DNA from: Geodermatophilus saharensis
Lineage (GTDB): Bacteria; Actinomycetota; Actinomycetes; Mycobacteriales; Geodermatophilaceae
Direction: 5' to 3'
DNA: 64,000 nucleotides
Assembly (NCBI RefSeq): GCF_900188205.1
Contig: NZ_FZOH01000013.1
Coordinates: forward strand, 1 to 64,000
The notes beneath the pieces are model-generated. The model worked only from the letters and a program-made list of their open reading frames with translations. It made no database searches and was not told the origin of the DNA. Below, piece after piece: positions 1 through 9,111 of this stretch. The position numbers and the translations under genes are program-made. The number at the start of each line of letters is the position of its first letter. Positions within the stretch are counted from its first letter, which is position 1.

Positions 1-963
1 GTAGACCGCCGAGCGCACGAGCGGGTGGTACAGGGACACGACGCCCTCCTCGACGCGCAGCAGCCCGGCGCGCTCGGCCTCGTCCAGGGCGTCGTCGCCG
101 GCACCGAGACGCTCCGCGGCGTCGCGGACCACGGCCGGCCGGCCGGTGTCGTCGGCCGCGGCGACCAGCAGGAACCGCTGTGCCGGCTCGCCGAGCCGCC
201 GGAACCGGTCGAGGAACGCCCGCTCCACTCCGCCGGTCAGCGGCAGCTGCGCGGGCAACGGCGCCCGCCCGGCCAGCTGGTCGGCGGTGAGGGCGTCGGC
301 GAGCTCGCCCAGCGCCAGCGGGTTCCCCCCGGTGGCGGTCACCAGCCGGTCGCGCACGCCCGGGTCCACCGCAGCACCGGACCGAGCGGCCAGCAGTGCC
401 CCGGCGGCCGCGCCGGTGATCCCGCCGAGGACGACGGTGGGCAGGTCGGGCGCGTCGAAGGAGCGGCCCTCGCCGTCACGGACGGCGAACAGCAGCGCGA
501 CCCGCTCGGCCTGCAGCCGGCGCGCGGCGAACAGCAGCGCGGCCGCGGAGGCGTCGTCGAGCCAGTGCGCGTCGTCGACGACGGCCAGCACCGGCGCCTC
601 CTCGGCGGCGTCGGCCAGCAGGCTCAGCGTGCCCAGGAACGCCAGGAACCGGTCGCCCTCGCCCTCGGCCTCGCCCAGCGCCGCACCCAGCGCCCGCCGC
701 TGCGGTGCCGGCAGCGCGTCGAGGCCGCCGTGCAGTGGCCACAGCAGCCGCTGGAGCGCGGCGAAGGCCAGCGGCGACTCCGACTCCACGCCCTGCGTCC
801 GGAGCACCCTCGTGCCCGTCGCGGCGGTCACCGCCTCGGCGAGCAGCGCCGACTTGCCCGACCCGGCCACGCCGCGCACCACCAGCGCCCCGCCCCGCGC
901 GTCACGGGCCGCGTCGAGCAGGGCGGCCACCGTCGCCCGCTCGGCGTCGCGGCCGGCCAGCAC
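1..963 (-). CDS. LuxR-family ATP-binding transcriptional regulator (N-terminal part)
   Basis: The gene runs off the left edge; 321 codons are visible from a GTG at 963. Large LuxR regulators of this kind have an N-terminal STAND/AAA ATPase, a helical sensor region and a C-terminal HTH; only the first part is present here. The opening LAGRDAE is followed by a Walker A (GVAGSGKSALL, about residues 31-41) and a Walker B (VLAVVDDAHWLDDAS, near residue 130), then the typical GGNPLALGEL stretch. The GTG start puts the GRDAE motif at residue 4, as in family members. It is divergent from the membrane protein at 1099 and shares a 135-bp upstream region with it. The missing C-terminal HTH is inferred from the family. 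Confidence 0.85.
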   Translation of the reverse strand, partial: MLAGRDAERATVAALLDAARDARGGALVVRGVAGSGKSALLAEAVTAATGTRVLRTQGVESESPLAFAALQRLLWPLHGGLDALPAPQRRALGAALGEAEGEGDRFLAFLGTLSLLADAAEEAPVLAVVDDAHWLDDASAAALLFAARRLQAERVALLFAVRDGEGRSFDAPDLPTVVLGGITGAAAGALLAARSGAAVDPGVRDRLVTATGGNPLALGELADALTADQLAGRAPLPAQLPLTGGVERAFLDRFRRLGEPAQRFLLVAAADDTGRPAVVRDAAERLGAGDDALDEAERAGLLRVEEGVVSLYHPLVRSAVY

Positions 964-1098
964 GGCGCCGACCGTACCGGCCCGCGGGCGCCGGACCCGG
1001 CCCCGCGATCCCGGCGACGTCGCCGGTCCGAGCGCCTCCGGTCCCCGGCGACCCTCGGGTGGCACCCCACCCCACCGCCGCACCTGTTGGAGGACCCC

Positions 1099-1542
1099 GT
1101 GAGCAGCACCGCCGTCCGAGGCCGCCGGGACGACCACGGCCTGCGCACACCCGTGGCGTGGGGCGTCGTCCTCGGCGTCCTGCAGGCCGCCGCCCCGCTG
1201 GCCTTCCCGTGGCTGGCGCCCGTGACCGTGCACGCCCTGGGGCTGACGCTGATCGCCGCGGTCTACGTCGGGTTCGCCGTCGCCGACGGGCGCCGGCACG
1301 TCCTGGTCGTCGAGGTGGCCGTCGCGTCGGCCTTCGTGGTCCTCGCCGCGGCCGCGGTGCCCGGGTCGGGCTGGCTGGTGGTGATCGGCCTGGTCGGCCA
1401 CGGCCTGAAGGACCTGTGGCAGCACCGCACCGGCTTCGTGGCCGGCACCCGCTGGTGGCCGCCGTTCTGCGCCACCGTGGACGTCGTGGCGGCCGCGCTC
1501 GTCGCCGTCGCGATCACCACCGGGCTGCCCGTGGCGCCCTGA
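1099..1542 (+). CDS. Small integral membrane protein, unknown function
   Basis: A 147-residue protein with about four hydrophobic segments (roughly residues 20-40, 43-62, 70-100 and 122-142) separated by short charged loops. The charged N terminus (SSTAVRGRRDDHG) suggests a cytoplasmic start. GTG at 1099 is chosen because TGGAGGA lies 5-8 nt upstream; longer readings of the frame run back over the divergent regulator. A conserved-looking WQHRTGFVAGTRWWPPFC stretch lies between the third and last segments. I do not recognise a family. It converges on zwf, 38 bp away. Confidence 0.7.
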   Translation: MSSTAVRGRRDDHGLRTPVAWGVVLGVLQAAAPLAFPWLAPVTVHALGLTLIAAVYVGFAVADGRRHVLVVEVAVASAFVVLAAAAVPGSGWLVVIGLVGHGLKDLWQHRTGFVAGTRWWPPFCATVDVVAAALVAVAITTGLPVAP

Positions 1543-1580
1543 TCACGCGCCGGCGCGTCGGCCCTCGGGGGACGGCGCGG

Positions 1581-3104
1581 TCAGGACCGGGCCGAGTGGC
1601 GCCAGCCGCGGCCGTCCCGGGTGATGAGCGCGTCGGCCTCCGGCGGGCCCCACGTGGCCGCCTGGTAGAGCGGGATGGGCCGCGGGTCGGCGGCCCAGTA
1701 CCGCATCACCGGGTCGACGATCCGCCACGACCGCCCGACCTCGTCGGCGCGGATGAACAGCGTCGGGTCGCCGATCAGGGCGTCGAGGATGACCCGCTCG
1801 TAGGCGTCGGGGGACTGCTCGTCGAAGCTCTCGTAGGAGAAGTCCATCGACGCCTTCTGCACCCGGAAGGCGTGGCCGGGCACCTTGGCGCCGAACTTCA
1901 GGCTCAGCCCCTCGTCGGGCTGGACGCGCACGACCAGCGCGTCGGGTTCGAGCCCCTCGGCCCGGCCGGGGAACAGCGGCAGCTGCGGCGGGCGGCGGAA
2001 CTCCATGGCCACCTCGGTGAGCCGCGCGGGCAGCCGCTTGCCGGTGCGCACGTACACCGGGACGCCGGTCCAGCGCCAGTTCTGCACCTCCAGGCGCATC
2101 GCCACGAAGGTCTCCGTGGAACTCAGCGGGTCGACGCCGGGCTCGTCGCGGTAGCCGGCCATGAGGTCCTCCCGGGTGCCGCCCCGGGTGTACTGCCCGC
2201 GGACCGCGTTCGCCGCTATCTCCTCCTCGTCCTCCAGCGGCCGGATCGCGCGCAGCAGCTTCACCTTCTCGTCCCGGATCGCCTCCGCGTGGAACGACGT
2301 GGGCGGCTCCATCAGGAAGAGGGAGAGGACCTGCAGCACGTGGTTCTGGACGATGTCCCGCATGGCGCCGGTGGTCTCGTAGAACCCGCCGCGGTCGCCG
2401 ACGCCCAGGGTCTCGGCGACGGTGATCTGCACGTTGTCGACCCAGGTGCGGTTCCAGATCGGCTCGAAGATCGAGTTGGCGAACCGCAGCGCCAGCAGGT
2501 TCTGCACCGTCTCCTTGGCGAGGTAGTGGTCGATCCGGAAGATCTGCTCCTCGGTGAACGCCGACGACAGGTCCGCGTAGAGGTCGCGGGCGCTGTCCTC
2601 GTCCCACCCGAAGGGCTTCTCGACGACGGCGCGGACGAAGGCGCCGTCGGTCGGCGCCGACAGACCCGCCTTGCCGAGGCTCACCGCGATCGGCCCGAAC
2701 AGCCGGGGCGGCGTCGCCAGGTAGTACACCCGGTTCCCGGCGGTCCCGTGCCGCTCGTCGCACTCGGCCAGCACCTCGGCCAGGCGCTGGTAGGTGGCCG
2801 GGTCGTCGTAGCCGCCGTGCACGTAGCGGGCCGCCGCCGTGAGCTCCCGCCACCGCGGGTCGTCCCCGGACACGCTGCGGCGGCACAGCTCCCCGAAGTC
2901 GGCGTCGCTCATGGGGGTGCGGGCGACACCCACCAGGGCCACCTCCGGCGGGAGGGCCCCGTAGCCGGCCAGCCGCTCGAGTGCCGGCAGCAGCTTGCGC
3001 GCGGTGAGGTCACCCGAGGCACCGAAGATCACCAGCACGCACGGCGGGGAGCGGCGGTCCGGATCGAGGTCCACGTGCTGAGCATGCCGGGACCGGACGG
3101 CCAC
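1581..3104 (-). CDS. zwf: Glucose-6-phosphate 1-dehydrogenase
   Basis: Oxidises glucose 6-phosphate to 6-phosphogluconolactone with NADP+, the entry to the oxidative pentose phosphate pathway; cytosolic. The N-terminal dinucleotide motif IFGASGDLTARKLLPAL and the family signature RIDHYLAKETVQN (substrate-binding and catalytic His region) are intact. At about 500 residues the length is normal. Two GTG starts are possible: 3104, giving 507 residues, and 3074, giving VDLDPDRRSPP as the N terminus; the shorter form fits the family better. There is no opcA, gnd or tal next to it, so it is outside the usual actinobacterial pentose phosphate operon and may be a second copy. Confidence 0.95.
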   Translation of the reverse strand: MAVRSRHAQHVDLDPDRRSPPCVLVIFGASGDLTARKLLPALERLAGYGALPPEVALVGVARTPMSDADFGELCRRSVSGDDPRWRELTAAARYVHGGYDDPATYQRLAEVLAECDERHGTAGNRVYYLATPPRLFGPIAVSLGKAGLSAPTDGAFVRAVVEKPFGWDEDSARDLYADLSSAFTEEQIFRIDHYLAKETVQNLLALRFANSIFEPIWNRTWVDNVQITVAETLGVGDRGGFYETTGAMRDIVQNHVLQVLSLFLMEPPTSFHAEAIRDEKVKLLRAIRPLEDEEEIAANAVRGQYTRGGTREDLMAGYRDEPGVDPLSSTETFVAMRLEVQNWRWTGVPVYVRTGKRLPARLTEVAMEFRRPPQLPLFPGRAEGLEPDALVVRVQPDEGLSLKFGAKVPGHAFRVQKASMDFSYESFDEQSPDAYERVILDALIGDPTLFIRADEVGRSWRIVDPVMRYWAADPRPIPLYQAATWGPPEADALITRDGRGWRHSARS

Positions 3105-3146
3105 CGACAGTCCCCGGCCGGGCGCGGACGCCGGCCCGACCGACCG

Positions 3147-3335
3147 CTACTCGCGGACCACCCACACCTCGGCGGGCCCCTCGGGGGTGTCGCGCACCTG
3201 CACCGGCTCGTACCGCTGGTAGACGCCGAACCACCGGGGCCCGTCGTAGACCAGCACCGAGGACGTCAGCATCTCGGCCCGCAGGTCGTCGACCTCGCCG
3301 TGTCGGGGCCCGCCCCAGTGCAGCACCAACGGCAT
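3147..3335 (-). CDS. Small hypothetical protein (62 aa)
   Basis: A 62-residue acidic/aromatic protein starting MPLVLHWGGPRHGEVDDL and ending in PAEVWVVRE. ATG at 3335 is the natural start; the frame stays open upstream to 3428, but that extension is Arg-rich and looks non-coding. No signal peptide or membrane segment. It lies 42 bp upstream of zwf in the same direction and may be cotranscribed. No family recognised; codon use is typical of the region, which supports it being real. Confidence 0.6.
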   Translation of the reverse strand: MPLVLHWGGPRHGEVDDLRAEMLTSSVLVYDGPRWFGVYQRYEPVQVRDTPEGPAEVWVVRE

Positions 3336-3549
3336 GACCGGCAACGTAGCCGGTCGGGGACCGCAACGGCGTCCCGGGGAGGTCCGCAGCCGGACACGCC
3401 TCCGTGGTGTCACGCTCCGCGAGCACACCGTGCGCCGTCTCCCGCCCCGACCTCCCGGGAGACGGCGGCGTCCGAGCGGGCAGGTCCCACCGGGGACGCC
3501 CGGCCCGACCTGTTGCCTGCGTCACACCGTGGGGTCGATGCTGCGCTGC

Positions 3550-4386
3550 ATGACCTCGAAGCAGCGGTCCGGGGCGTCGGTCGAGGAGGCACCACAGTCG
3601 ACCGGCAAGGTCGACACCGCGTGGTACGAGCGGGAGGTCGCGCGCCTGCAGGTGGAGCTGGTGAAGCAGCAGGAGTACGTCCGCGCACGGGGACTCCGGG
3701 TGGTCGTCGTCTTCGAGGGCCGTGACGCCGCCGGCAAGGGCGGGGCCATCCAGCGCATCACCGAGACGCTCAACCCGCGCGCCGCCCGCGTCGTCGCCCT
3801 CGCGGCACCCACCGAGCGCGAGCGGGGGCAGTGGTACTTCCAGCGCTACGTCCCGCACCTGCCGACCCGCGGCGAGATGGTCCTGTTCGACCGGTCCTGG
3901 TACAACCGCGCCGGCGTCGAGCGGGTCATGGGCTTCTGCACCGACGAGGAGTACGAGGAGTTCCTGCGCTCGTGCCCGGAGTTCGAGCGGATGCTCGTCC
4001 GCAGCGGCACCATCCTGGTCAAGTACTGGTTCTCGGTCAGCGACACCGAGCAGGAGAAGCGGTTCCAGAAGCGGCTGCAGGACCCGACCAAGCGCTGGAA
4101 GCTCAGCCCGATGGACCTCGAGGCGCGCAACCGCTGGGTCGACTTCTCCCGCGCGAAGGACGCCATGTTCGCCGCCACCGACATCCCCGAGGCGCCGTGG
4201 TGGGTCGTCGAGGCCGACGTGAAGAAGCGCGCCCGCATCAACGTGATGACGCACCTGCTCGGGCAGGTGCCCTACGAGGACCTCACCCCCGACCCGCCCG
4301 CGCTGCCCCCGCGGCCGCCGATCACCGACGACTACGTGCGGCCGCCCAAGGACAGCCAGCACATCGTCCCCGACGTCGTCCCCTGA
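3550..4386 (+). CDS. ppk2: Polyphosphate kinase 2 (PPK2 family)
   Basis: Transfers phosphate between inorganic polyphosphate and nucleotides, usually making NTP from NDP. The P-loop VVFEGRDAAGKGG (about residue 60), the lid-region residues in TERERGQWYFQRY and the Walker B-like FDRSWYNRAGVERVMGF are all intact, as in single-domain PPK2 enzymes of 270-300 residues; this one has 278. Start candidates are ATG 3550 and ATG 3538, with a GTG at 3529; 3550 leaves the shortest N-terminal tail. The C terminus is Pro-rich (about residues 250-270). Class I (NDP-specific) is inferred from the overall motif pattern. Upstream is a 214-bp gap to the divergent 62-aa gene. Confidence 0.93.
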   Translation: MTSKQRSGASVEEAPQSTGKVDTAWYEREVARLQVELVKQQEYVRARGLRVVVVFEGRDAAGKGGAIQRITETLNPRAARVVALAAPTERERGQWYFQRYVPHLPTRGEMVLFDRSWYNRAGVERVMGFCTDEEYEEFLRSCPEFERMLVRSGTILVKYWFSVSDTEQEKRFQKRLQDPTKRWKLSPMDLEARNRWVDFSRAKDAMFAATDIPEAPWWVVEADVKKRARINVMTHLLGQVPYEDLTPDPPALPPRPPITDDYVRPPKDSQHIVPDVVP

Positions 4387-4487
4387 CCCACCCCCTGCCG
4401 GCCGCGCGGGGACGGTGACGACACCGATCGGATGACGGCGGCGAGGCGGACGCGCACGGAGCTTGCGCAGGTCGGCAGACTGCCCGG

Positions 4488-6008
4488 GTGACGGAGAGCG
4501 CCGACAGCACCGGGACGACGTCCCCGGCCTCCGTCCCGGCGCCCACCGCCGACACCCTGCTCGTCCCCGGCGAGACGTGCTGGCGCATCGAGCGGGCCGA
4601 CCGGCACGCCGTCTTCGTCGACGCCGCCGACTACTTCGCCACCCTCAAGCAGGCGGTGCTGCGCGCGGAGCGGCGGGTGCTGTTCATCGGCTGGGACTTC
4701 GACCCCCGCATCCGGCTGGACCCCCGCGCCCCCGGCCGTGCCCACGACGACCGGCTGGGGCCGGTGCTCGAGCGGGCCGTGCGCGCCAACCCGCAGCTGG
4801 AGATCGGCGTCCTGCAGTGGGACCTCGGCATGGTGGTGGCGCTCACCCGGCGGATGGCGCCGATCGTGCTGCTCAACCGCCGCTCGCCCGACCGGCTGCG
4901 GTTCAGCGTCGACACCCACCACCCCATCGGCGGCGCGCACCACCAGAAGATCGTCGTCATCGACGACTGCCTCGCCTTCGCCGGCGGCATCGACGTGACC
5001 GCCGACCGCTGGGACACCTCCGAGCACCGCGACCGCCACCCGCTGCGCCACCGGCCGCACACCACCCGGCTGAGCGGGCCGTGGCACGACGTCACCAGCC
5101 TGGTCTCCGGCCCGGCCGCCCGCGCGCTCGGCGACCTCGCCCGGGAGCGCTGGGAGAGCGGCACCGGCGAGCACCTCGAGCCGGTGGACGACGTCGAGGC
5201 GTGCTGGCCCGACGTCGAGACCTTCCTGACCGACGTCGACGTCGCGATCTCCCGCACCCGCCCCGAGCACGGCGGGGCCGAGCTGGTCCACGAGATCGAG
5301 CTGCTGTGGCTCGCGGTGATCGCGGCCGCCCGGGAGACCGTCTACATCGAGACGCAGTACTTCGCCAACCGCCGGATCGCCGAGGCGATCGCCGACCGGC
5401 TCGGCGAGCCCGACGGCCCGGAGTTCGTGGTCCTCAACCCGCAGACCGCCGAGAGCTGGCTGGAGACCCGGGCGATGGACACCGCCCGGGTGAAGCTGCT
5501 CGACCTGGTCCGCCGCGCCGACCGGTACGACCGCTTCCGGCTCTACGTCCCGGTCGCCGAGGGCCGGCGGCCGGTGTACGTGCACGCCAAGGTCACGGTC
5601 CTCGACGACCGGCTGCTGCGCATCGGCTCGTCCAACCTCAACAACCGCTCGATGGGTCTGGACACCGAGTGCGACGTGTCGATCGAGGCGCGCACCGGCG
5701 ACCCCCGCGAGGCGGAGATCCGGGCGGCGGTGCTCGGGATGCGGCACCGGCTGCTCGGTGAGCACCTCGGCGTGGAGCCCGGGGAGGTGGCCGCCGCCGT
5801 CGAGCGCTGCGGGGGCTCGCTGGTGCGCGCCATCGAGTCGCTGCAGCGGCCCACCGGCCGCTCGCTGGTCGCCTTCGAACCCCCCGAGCTCGCGCCGGTC
5901 GAGCGGTTCCTCGCCGAGACCGAGCTGCTCGACGCCGAGCACACCCCCAACCGGTGGCGCCGCGTCAAGCAGGCCTTCGGCGGCCGCCGGCGGCGTCAGC
6001 GGGGCTGA
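4488..6008 (+). CDS. Phospholipase D family protein with two HKD motifs
   Basis: A 506-residue enzyme of the phospholipase D/cardiolipin synthase superfamily, which makes or breaks phosphodiester bonds of lipids through a phospho-histidine. The two catalytic motifs are HHQKIVVIDDCLAFAGG (near residue 150) and VHAKVTVLDDRLLRIGSSN (near residue 365), the latter followed by NRSMGLDTECDV. No membrane segment or signal peptide is visible, unlike ClsA-type synthases, so it resembles soluble PLD-like proteins. GTG at 4488 is preceded by CAGACT at 4476-4481, a -10-like hexamer 6 nt upstream, so the mRNA may be leaderless. Substrate is not predictable from sequence. Confidence 0.88.
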   Translation: MTESADSTGTTSPASVPAPTADTLLVPGETCWRIERADRHAVFVDAADYFATLKQAVLRAERRVLFIGWDFDPRIRLDPRAPGRAHDDRLGPVLERAVRANPQLEIGVLQWDLGMVVALTRRMAPIVLLNRRSPDRLRFSVDTHHPIGGAHHQKIVVIDDCLAFAGGIDVTADRWDTSEHRDRHPLRHRPHTTRLSGPWHDVTSLVSGPAARALGDLARERWESGTGEHLEPVDDVEACWPDVETFLTDVDVAISRTRPEHGGAELVHEIELLWLAVIAAARETVYIETQYFANRRIAEAIADRLGEPDGPEFVVLNPQTAESWLETRAMDTARVKLLDLVRRADRYDRFRLYVPVAEGRRPVYVHAKVTVLDDRLLRIGSSNLNNRSMGLDTECDVSIEARTGDPREAEIRAAVLGMRHRLLGEHLGVEPGEVAAAVERCGGSLVRAIESLQRPTGRSLVAFEPPELAPVERFLAETELLDAEHTPNRWRRVKQAFGGRRRRQRG

Positions 6009-6052
6009 GTCCCGCCTGGTCGCGCTCCCCGTGGCGGGGTAGGGCACCGGGG

Positions 6053-6566
6053 GTGCCCTCCGCGCGCCCCCTCGACCTGCTGGCCGCACCCTCCAGCGCC
6101 GCGGCGCACTGGCCCGGGCAGGAGCGGGCCTGGGCCGCGCTGCAGCGGGCCGGGCTGCCCGGCGCCCTGGCCGCCGGCGGCGTCGACCTGCGCACGCCGG
6201 CCGACAACCCGACCGGCGTCGCCGACTCTATGGCGCTGGCGCACGTGCTGGCGCTCGACGGGTGCGACCCCGACCTGCTCGCCGTCGGGCCGGTGCCGCT
6301 GCTGCCGGTGGGGCGGGTGCGGGCCGTCGGGGTCCGCGCGACCGAGCCCGACGCCACCACCGCGGCGCGCACCGGCCCGGCCGTCGTCGGCGCCGCGGAG
6401 GTCGCCGCCGACCCGGCGGGGGTCGCGGCGGACGCCGTCGCGGCGGTGGGGGGCCCGGCGGGTTCCTCGTCCACTCGACGTCGTCACCGAGCTCGACCCC
6501 GACCACGCCGCCGGCCCCGGCGAGGTCCCGCGGCTGGTCGACGTGCTCGCCCGCGCGCTGGCGTGA
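6053..6566 (+). pseudogene. Decayed arginase/agmatinase-family gene
   Basis: Coding character is strong (third positions nearly all G/C) from a GTG at 6053 to about 6460 in one frame, and again from about 6462 to a TGA at 6564 in another. The first part matches the start of actinobacterial arginase-like proteins (LLAAPSSAAAHWPGQE) and then jumps from GGVDLRTPA directly to NPTGVADSMALAHVLAL, a mid-protein segment. The Mn-binding GGDH/C and DxHxD motifs are therefore absent. The tail TELDPDHAAGPGE resembles the family C terminus but needs a frameshift near GGPAGFLVH. An internal deletion plus frameshift is the simplest reading. The family assignment rests on my memory of family motifs. Confidence 0.55.
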
Positions 6567-6597
6567 CCGCGCGCCCGTGCCGGGTAGGGCGCGGGTC

Positions 6598-7374
6598 ATG
6601 AGCGGCTCAGCGACCTTCGACTTCACCGGCTCCGTCGTCCTCGTCACCGGCGGCGGCACGGGCATCGGCCTGGCCATCACCCGCGCGTTCCTCGACGCCG
6701 GCGCCACCGTCGCGGTCACCGGACGCCGGCGGGAGCGGCTGGAGGCCGCACTCGACGGCGTGCCCGCCGACCGTGGGGCGGCGCTGCCGTCCGACGTCTC
6801 CGACCCCGCGCAGGTGCGGCGGCTGGTCGACGACGTCGTCGACCGCTTCGGCCGGCTCGACGTCGTGGTGAGCAACGCGGCCGGCTACGAGAGCGGGGAG
6901 GTCACCGACCTCGCCGACGACGCCTGGGAGCGGATGCGCGCCACCAACGTCGACGCGTTCTTCCACCTCGCCAAGGCCGCGCTGCCGCGGCTGGCCGAGT
7001 CCGGCGGCACCCTGGTCGCCGTCTCCTCGGTGTCCGGGCTGCGCGGCGACTGGGGGCAGGCCGGCTACAACGCCACCAAGGCCGCGGTCACCAACTTCGT
7101 GCGGTCGCTGGCGCTGGACTGGGGCCCGCGGGGGGTGCGGCTCAACGCCGTCGCGCCCGCCTTCACCTTCACCGAGCTCAACGCCGACGCCCCCCGCGAC
7201 GACGAGTCGCTCGCGCCGTTCCGCAACCGCATCGCGCTGGGCCGCCCCGGCGAGCCCGAGGACATCGCGCCGGCGGTGCTCTTCCTCGCCTCCGAGGGCG
7301 CCCGGTACGTCACCGGCGCGGTGCTGGCCGTCGACGGCGGCACCAGCGCCTCCACCGGCCAGGCGCACGTGTGA
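6598..7374 (+). CDS. Short-chain dehydrogenase/reductase (SDR)
   Basis: A 258-residue classical SDR oxidoreductase. The cofactor motif TGGGTGIG is at about residues 18-25, NAAG follows at about 98, the catalytic Ser lies in VSSVSG and the catalytic pair in YNATK (near residue 160), with the C-terminal YVTGAVLAVDGG signature. NADP preference is suggested by Arg residues after strand 2 (TGRRRERL). ATG at 6598 is preceded by GTAGGGCGCGGGTC, a poor ribosome site. Its stop overlaps the next gene's GTG by 4 bp, so the two are translationally coupled. Substrate unknown. Confidence 0.88.
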   Translation: MSGSATFDFTGSVVLVTGGGTGIGLAITRAFLDAGATVAVTGRRRERLEAALDGVPADRGAALPSDVSDPAQVRRLVDDVVDRFGRLDVVVSNAAGYESGEVTDLADDAWERMRATNVDAFFHLAKAALPRLAESGGTLVAVSSVSGLRGDWGQAGYNATKAAVTNFVRSLALDWGPRGVRLNAVAPAFTFTELNADAPRDDESLAPFRNRIALGRPGEPEDIAPAVLFLASEGARYVTGAVLAVDGGTSASTGQAHV

Positions 7375-7907
7375 GCCCGCACGCCGCCTCCGACCGGCTG
7401 GCGTTCGTCGCCGGCGTGGTCGCGGCGGCGCCGGGGGAGCGCGTGCTCGAGGTCGGCTGCGGCGCCGGCGTCCTGGTCACCGAGATGGCCGTCGCGGTCG
7501 GCGGGGGCCGCGTGGTCGCCGTCGACCGGTCGGCGCGGATGGCCGCGGCCACCACCCGGCGCAACCGCGCGGCGGTCGACGCGGGCCGGGTCCGGGTGCT
7601 CGCCGCGCCGCTGCTGGACGCCGACCTCGACGGCGAGCGCTTCGACGCCGTGGTTGCCGTCGACGTCCGCGCGTTCTGGACCCCGCCGGCCCCCGAGTGG
7701 GACGCCGTCGCGGGCCTGCTCGCCCCCGGCGGGCGGGTGGTCGTCGGCTTCTCGGTGATGCGCCCGCAGGACCGCGACGAGGTGCCCGCCGCGGTGGCCC
7801 GCCTCGCCGGCCGGCGCGGGCTGGCGGTGACGGCGACGGCCGAGGCGGCGACGCTGCCGTACCCGACGGCCGCCGTCGCGTTGCGGGCCGCCGTCGCGGG
7901 TAGGTGA
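7371..7907 (+). CDS. Class I SAM-dependent methyltransferase
   Basis: A 178-residue protein with the SAM-binding motif LEVGCGAG (about residues 25-32), an acidic residue after the second strand (VVAVDRS) and a motif IV-like FDAVVAVDV. The C-terminal half is short, about the minimal size for this fold. The GTGA overlap with the SDR stop indicates coupling. No methyl-acceptor domain is present, so the substrate cannot be named; small-molecule methylation is likely. Confidence 0.75.
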   Translation: MSPHAASDRLAFVAGVVAAAPGERVLEVGCGAGVLVTEMAVAVGGGRVVAVDRSARMAAATTRRNRAAVDAGRVRVLAAPLLDADLDGERFDAVVAVDVRAFWTPPAPEWDAVAGLLAPGGRVVVGFSVMRPQDRDEVPAAVARLAGRRGLAVTATAEAATLPYPTAAVALRAAVAGR

Positions 7908-7932
7908 GGGCGACCCGACCGACGGAGGACCC

Positions 7933-9111
7933 GTGATGACCGACGAGCTGCCCGGCGACCTCTACGGCTACGAGACGCTGCTGACCGACGACGAGCGCAA
8001 GGAGCTGACCGGCATCCGGCGCTTCCTGAACGAGGAGGTCCGCCCGCGGGTCAACGACGCGTGGGCCGCCGCCGAGTTCCCGATGGACCTGGTGCCGCGC
8101 TTCGCCGAGGAGGGCATGGTCGGGCGCAGCTACGACCTCGAGCACCGCCCGCGCGCCTCCCGGCTGTTCACCGGGTTCATCGCCCTGGAGACCGCGCGGG
8201 TGGACCCGTCCATGGCCACCTTCCTCGGCGTCCACAACGGCCTGTCGATGGGCTCGATCGTGCTGCTGGGCTCCGACGAGCAGCGCGCCCGCTGGGTGCC
8301 CGGCATGGTGGCGCTGGACCGGATCGGCGCGTTCGCCCTCACCGAGCCGCACGGCGGCTCCGACGTCGCCCGCGGCCTGGAGACGACGGCCCGGCGCGAC
8401 GGCGACGAGTGGGTGATCGACGGCGCCAAGCGCTGGATCGGCAACGGCACCTTCGCCGACGTCGTCGTCGTGTTCGCCCGCGACGTCGCCGACGACCAGG
8501 TGAAGACCTTCGTCGTCGAGAAGGGCACCCCCGGCTTCACGCCGGCGAAGATGGAGGGCAAGTACGCGCTGCGGACGGTGCAGAACGCCGACATCGTGTT
8601 CGACGGCTGCCGGGTGCCGGCGGAGAACAAGCTCGAGCACGGCAACTCCTTCAAGGACGTCAACCGGGTGCTCAAGCTGACCCGCGGCGGCGTCGCGTGG
8701 TCGGCGGTCGGCTGCCAGATGGGCGCGTTCGAGGCGGCGATCGCCTACGCCAAGGAGCGCTCGCAGTTCGGCCGCCCCATCGCCGGGTTCCAGCTGATCC
8801 AGGACCTGCTCGCCCGGATGGCCGGCAACGTCACCGCGAGCCTCGGCATGGCGGTGCGGGTGTCGCAGCTGCAGGAGGAGGGCGTCTTCCGCGACGAGCA
8901 GGCGGCGCTGGCCAAGTCCTTCGTCACCGCCCGGGCCCGCGAGACCGTGGCCCTGGCCCGCGAGCTGTTCGGCGGCAACGGGATCCTGCTGGAGAACGAC
9001 GTCGTGCGGTACTTCGCCGATGCCGAGGCGCTGTACTCCTACGAGGGCACCCGCGAGATCAACAGCCTCATCGTCGGCCGCGCGCTGACCGGGGTGAGCG
9101 CCTTCGTGTGA
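7933..9111 (+). CDS. Acyl-CoA dehydrogenase, glutaryl-CoA dehydrogenase-like
   Basis: A 392-residue flavoprotein that oxidises an acyl-CoA and passes electrons to ETF. The N-terminal helical domain, the FALTEPHGGSD FAD/substrate motif (near residue 138) and the C-terminal YSYEGTREINSLIVGRALTG are present; the Glu in that last motif matches the catalytic base of glutaryl-CoA dehydrogenases. That subgroup both dehydrogenates and decarboxylates, in lysine/tryptophan breakdown, but the exact substrate is inferred. GGAGGACCC precedes GTG 7933 and ATG 7936; either may be used. A hairpin repeat follows the stop by 5 nt and probably ends transcription. Confidence 0.9.
   Translation: MMTDELPGDLYGYETLLTDDERKELTGIRRFLNEEVRPRVNDAWAAAEFPMDLVPRFAEEGMVGRSYDLEHRPRASRLFTGFIALETARVDPSMATFLGVHNGLSMGSIVLLGSDEQRARWVPGMVALDRIGAFALTEPHGGSDVARGLETTARRDGDEWVIDGAKRWIGNGTFADVVVVFARDVADDQVKTFVVEKGTPGFTPAKMEGKYALRTVQNADIVFDGCRVPAENKLEHGNSFKDVNRVLKLTRGGVAWSAVGCQMGAFEAAIAYAKERSQFGRPIAGFQLIQDLLARMAGNVTASLGMAVRVSQLQEEGVFRDEQAALAKSFVTARARETVALARELFGGNGILLENDVVRYFADAEALYSYEGTREINSLIVGRALTGVSAFV

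Noticed and set aside
705-3725. A 1006-codon frame on the plus strand across zwf
   Set aside because: It is the complementary shadow of zwf and adjacent genes, Arg/His/Pro-rich, with no recognised motif.
5965-6474. A minus-strand frame opposite the arginase remnant
   Set aside because: Ser/Ala/Thr-rich translation typical of a shadow frame; the plus strand has the proper third-position GC bias and family motifs.
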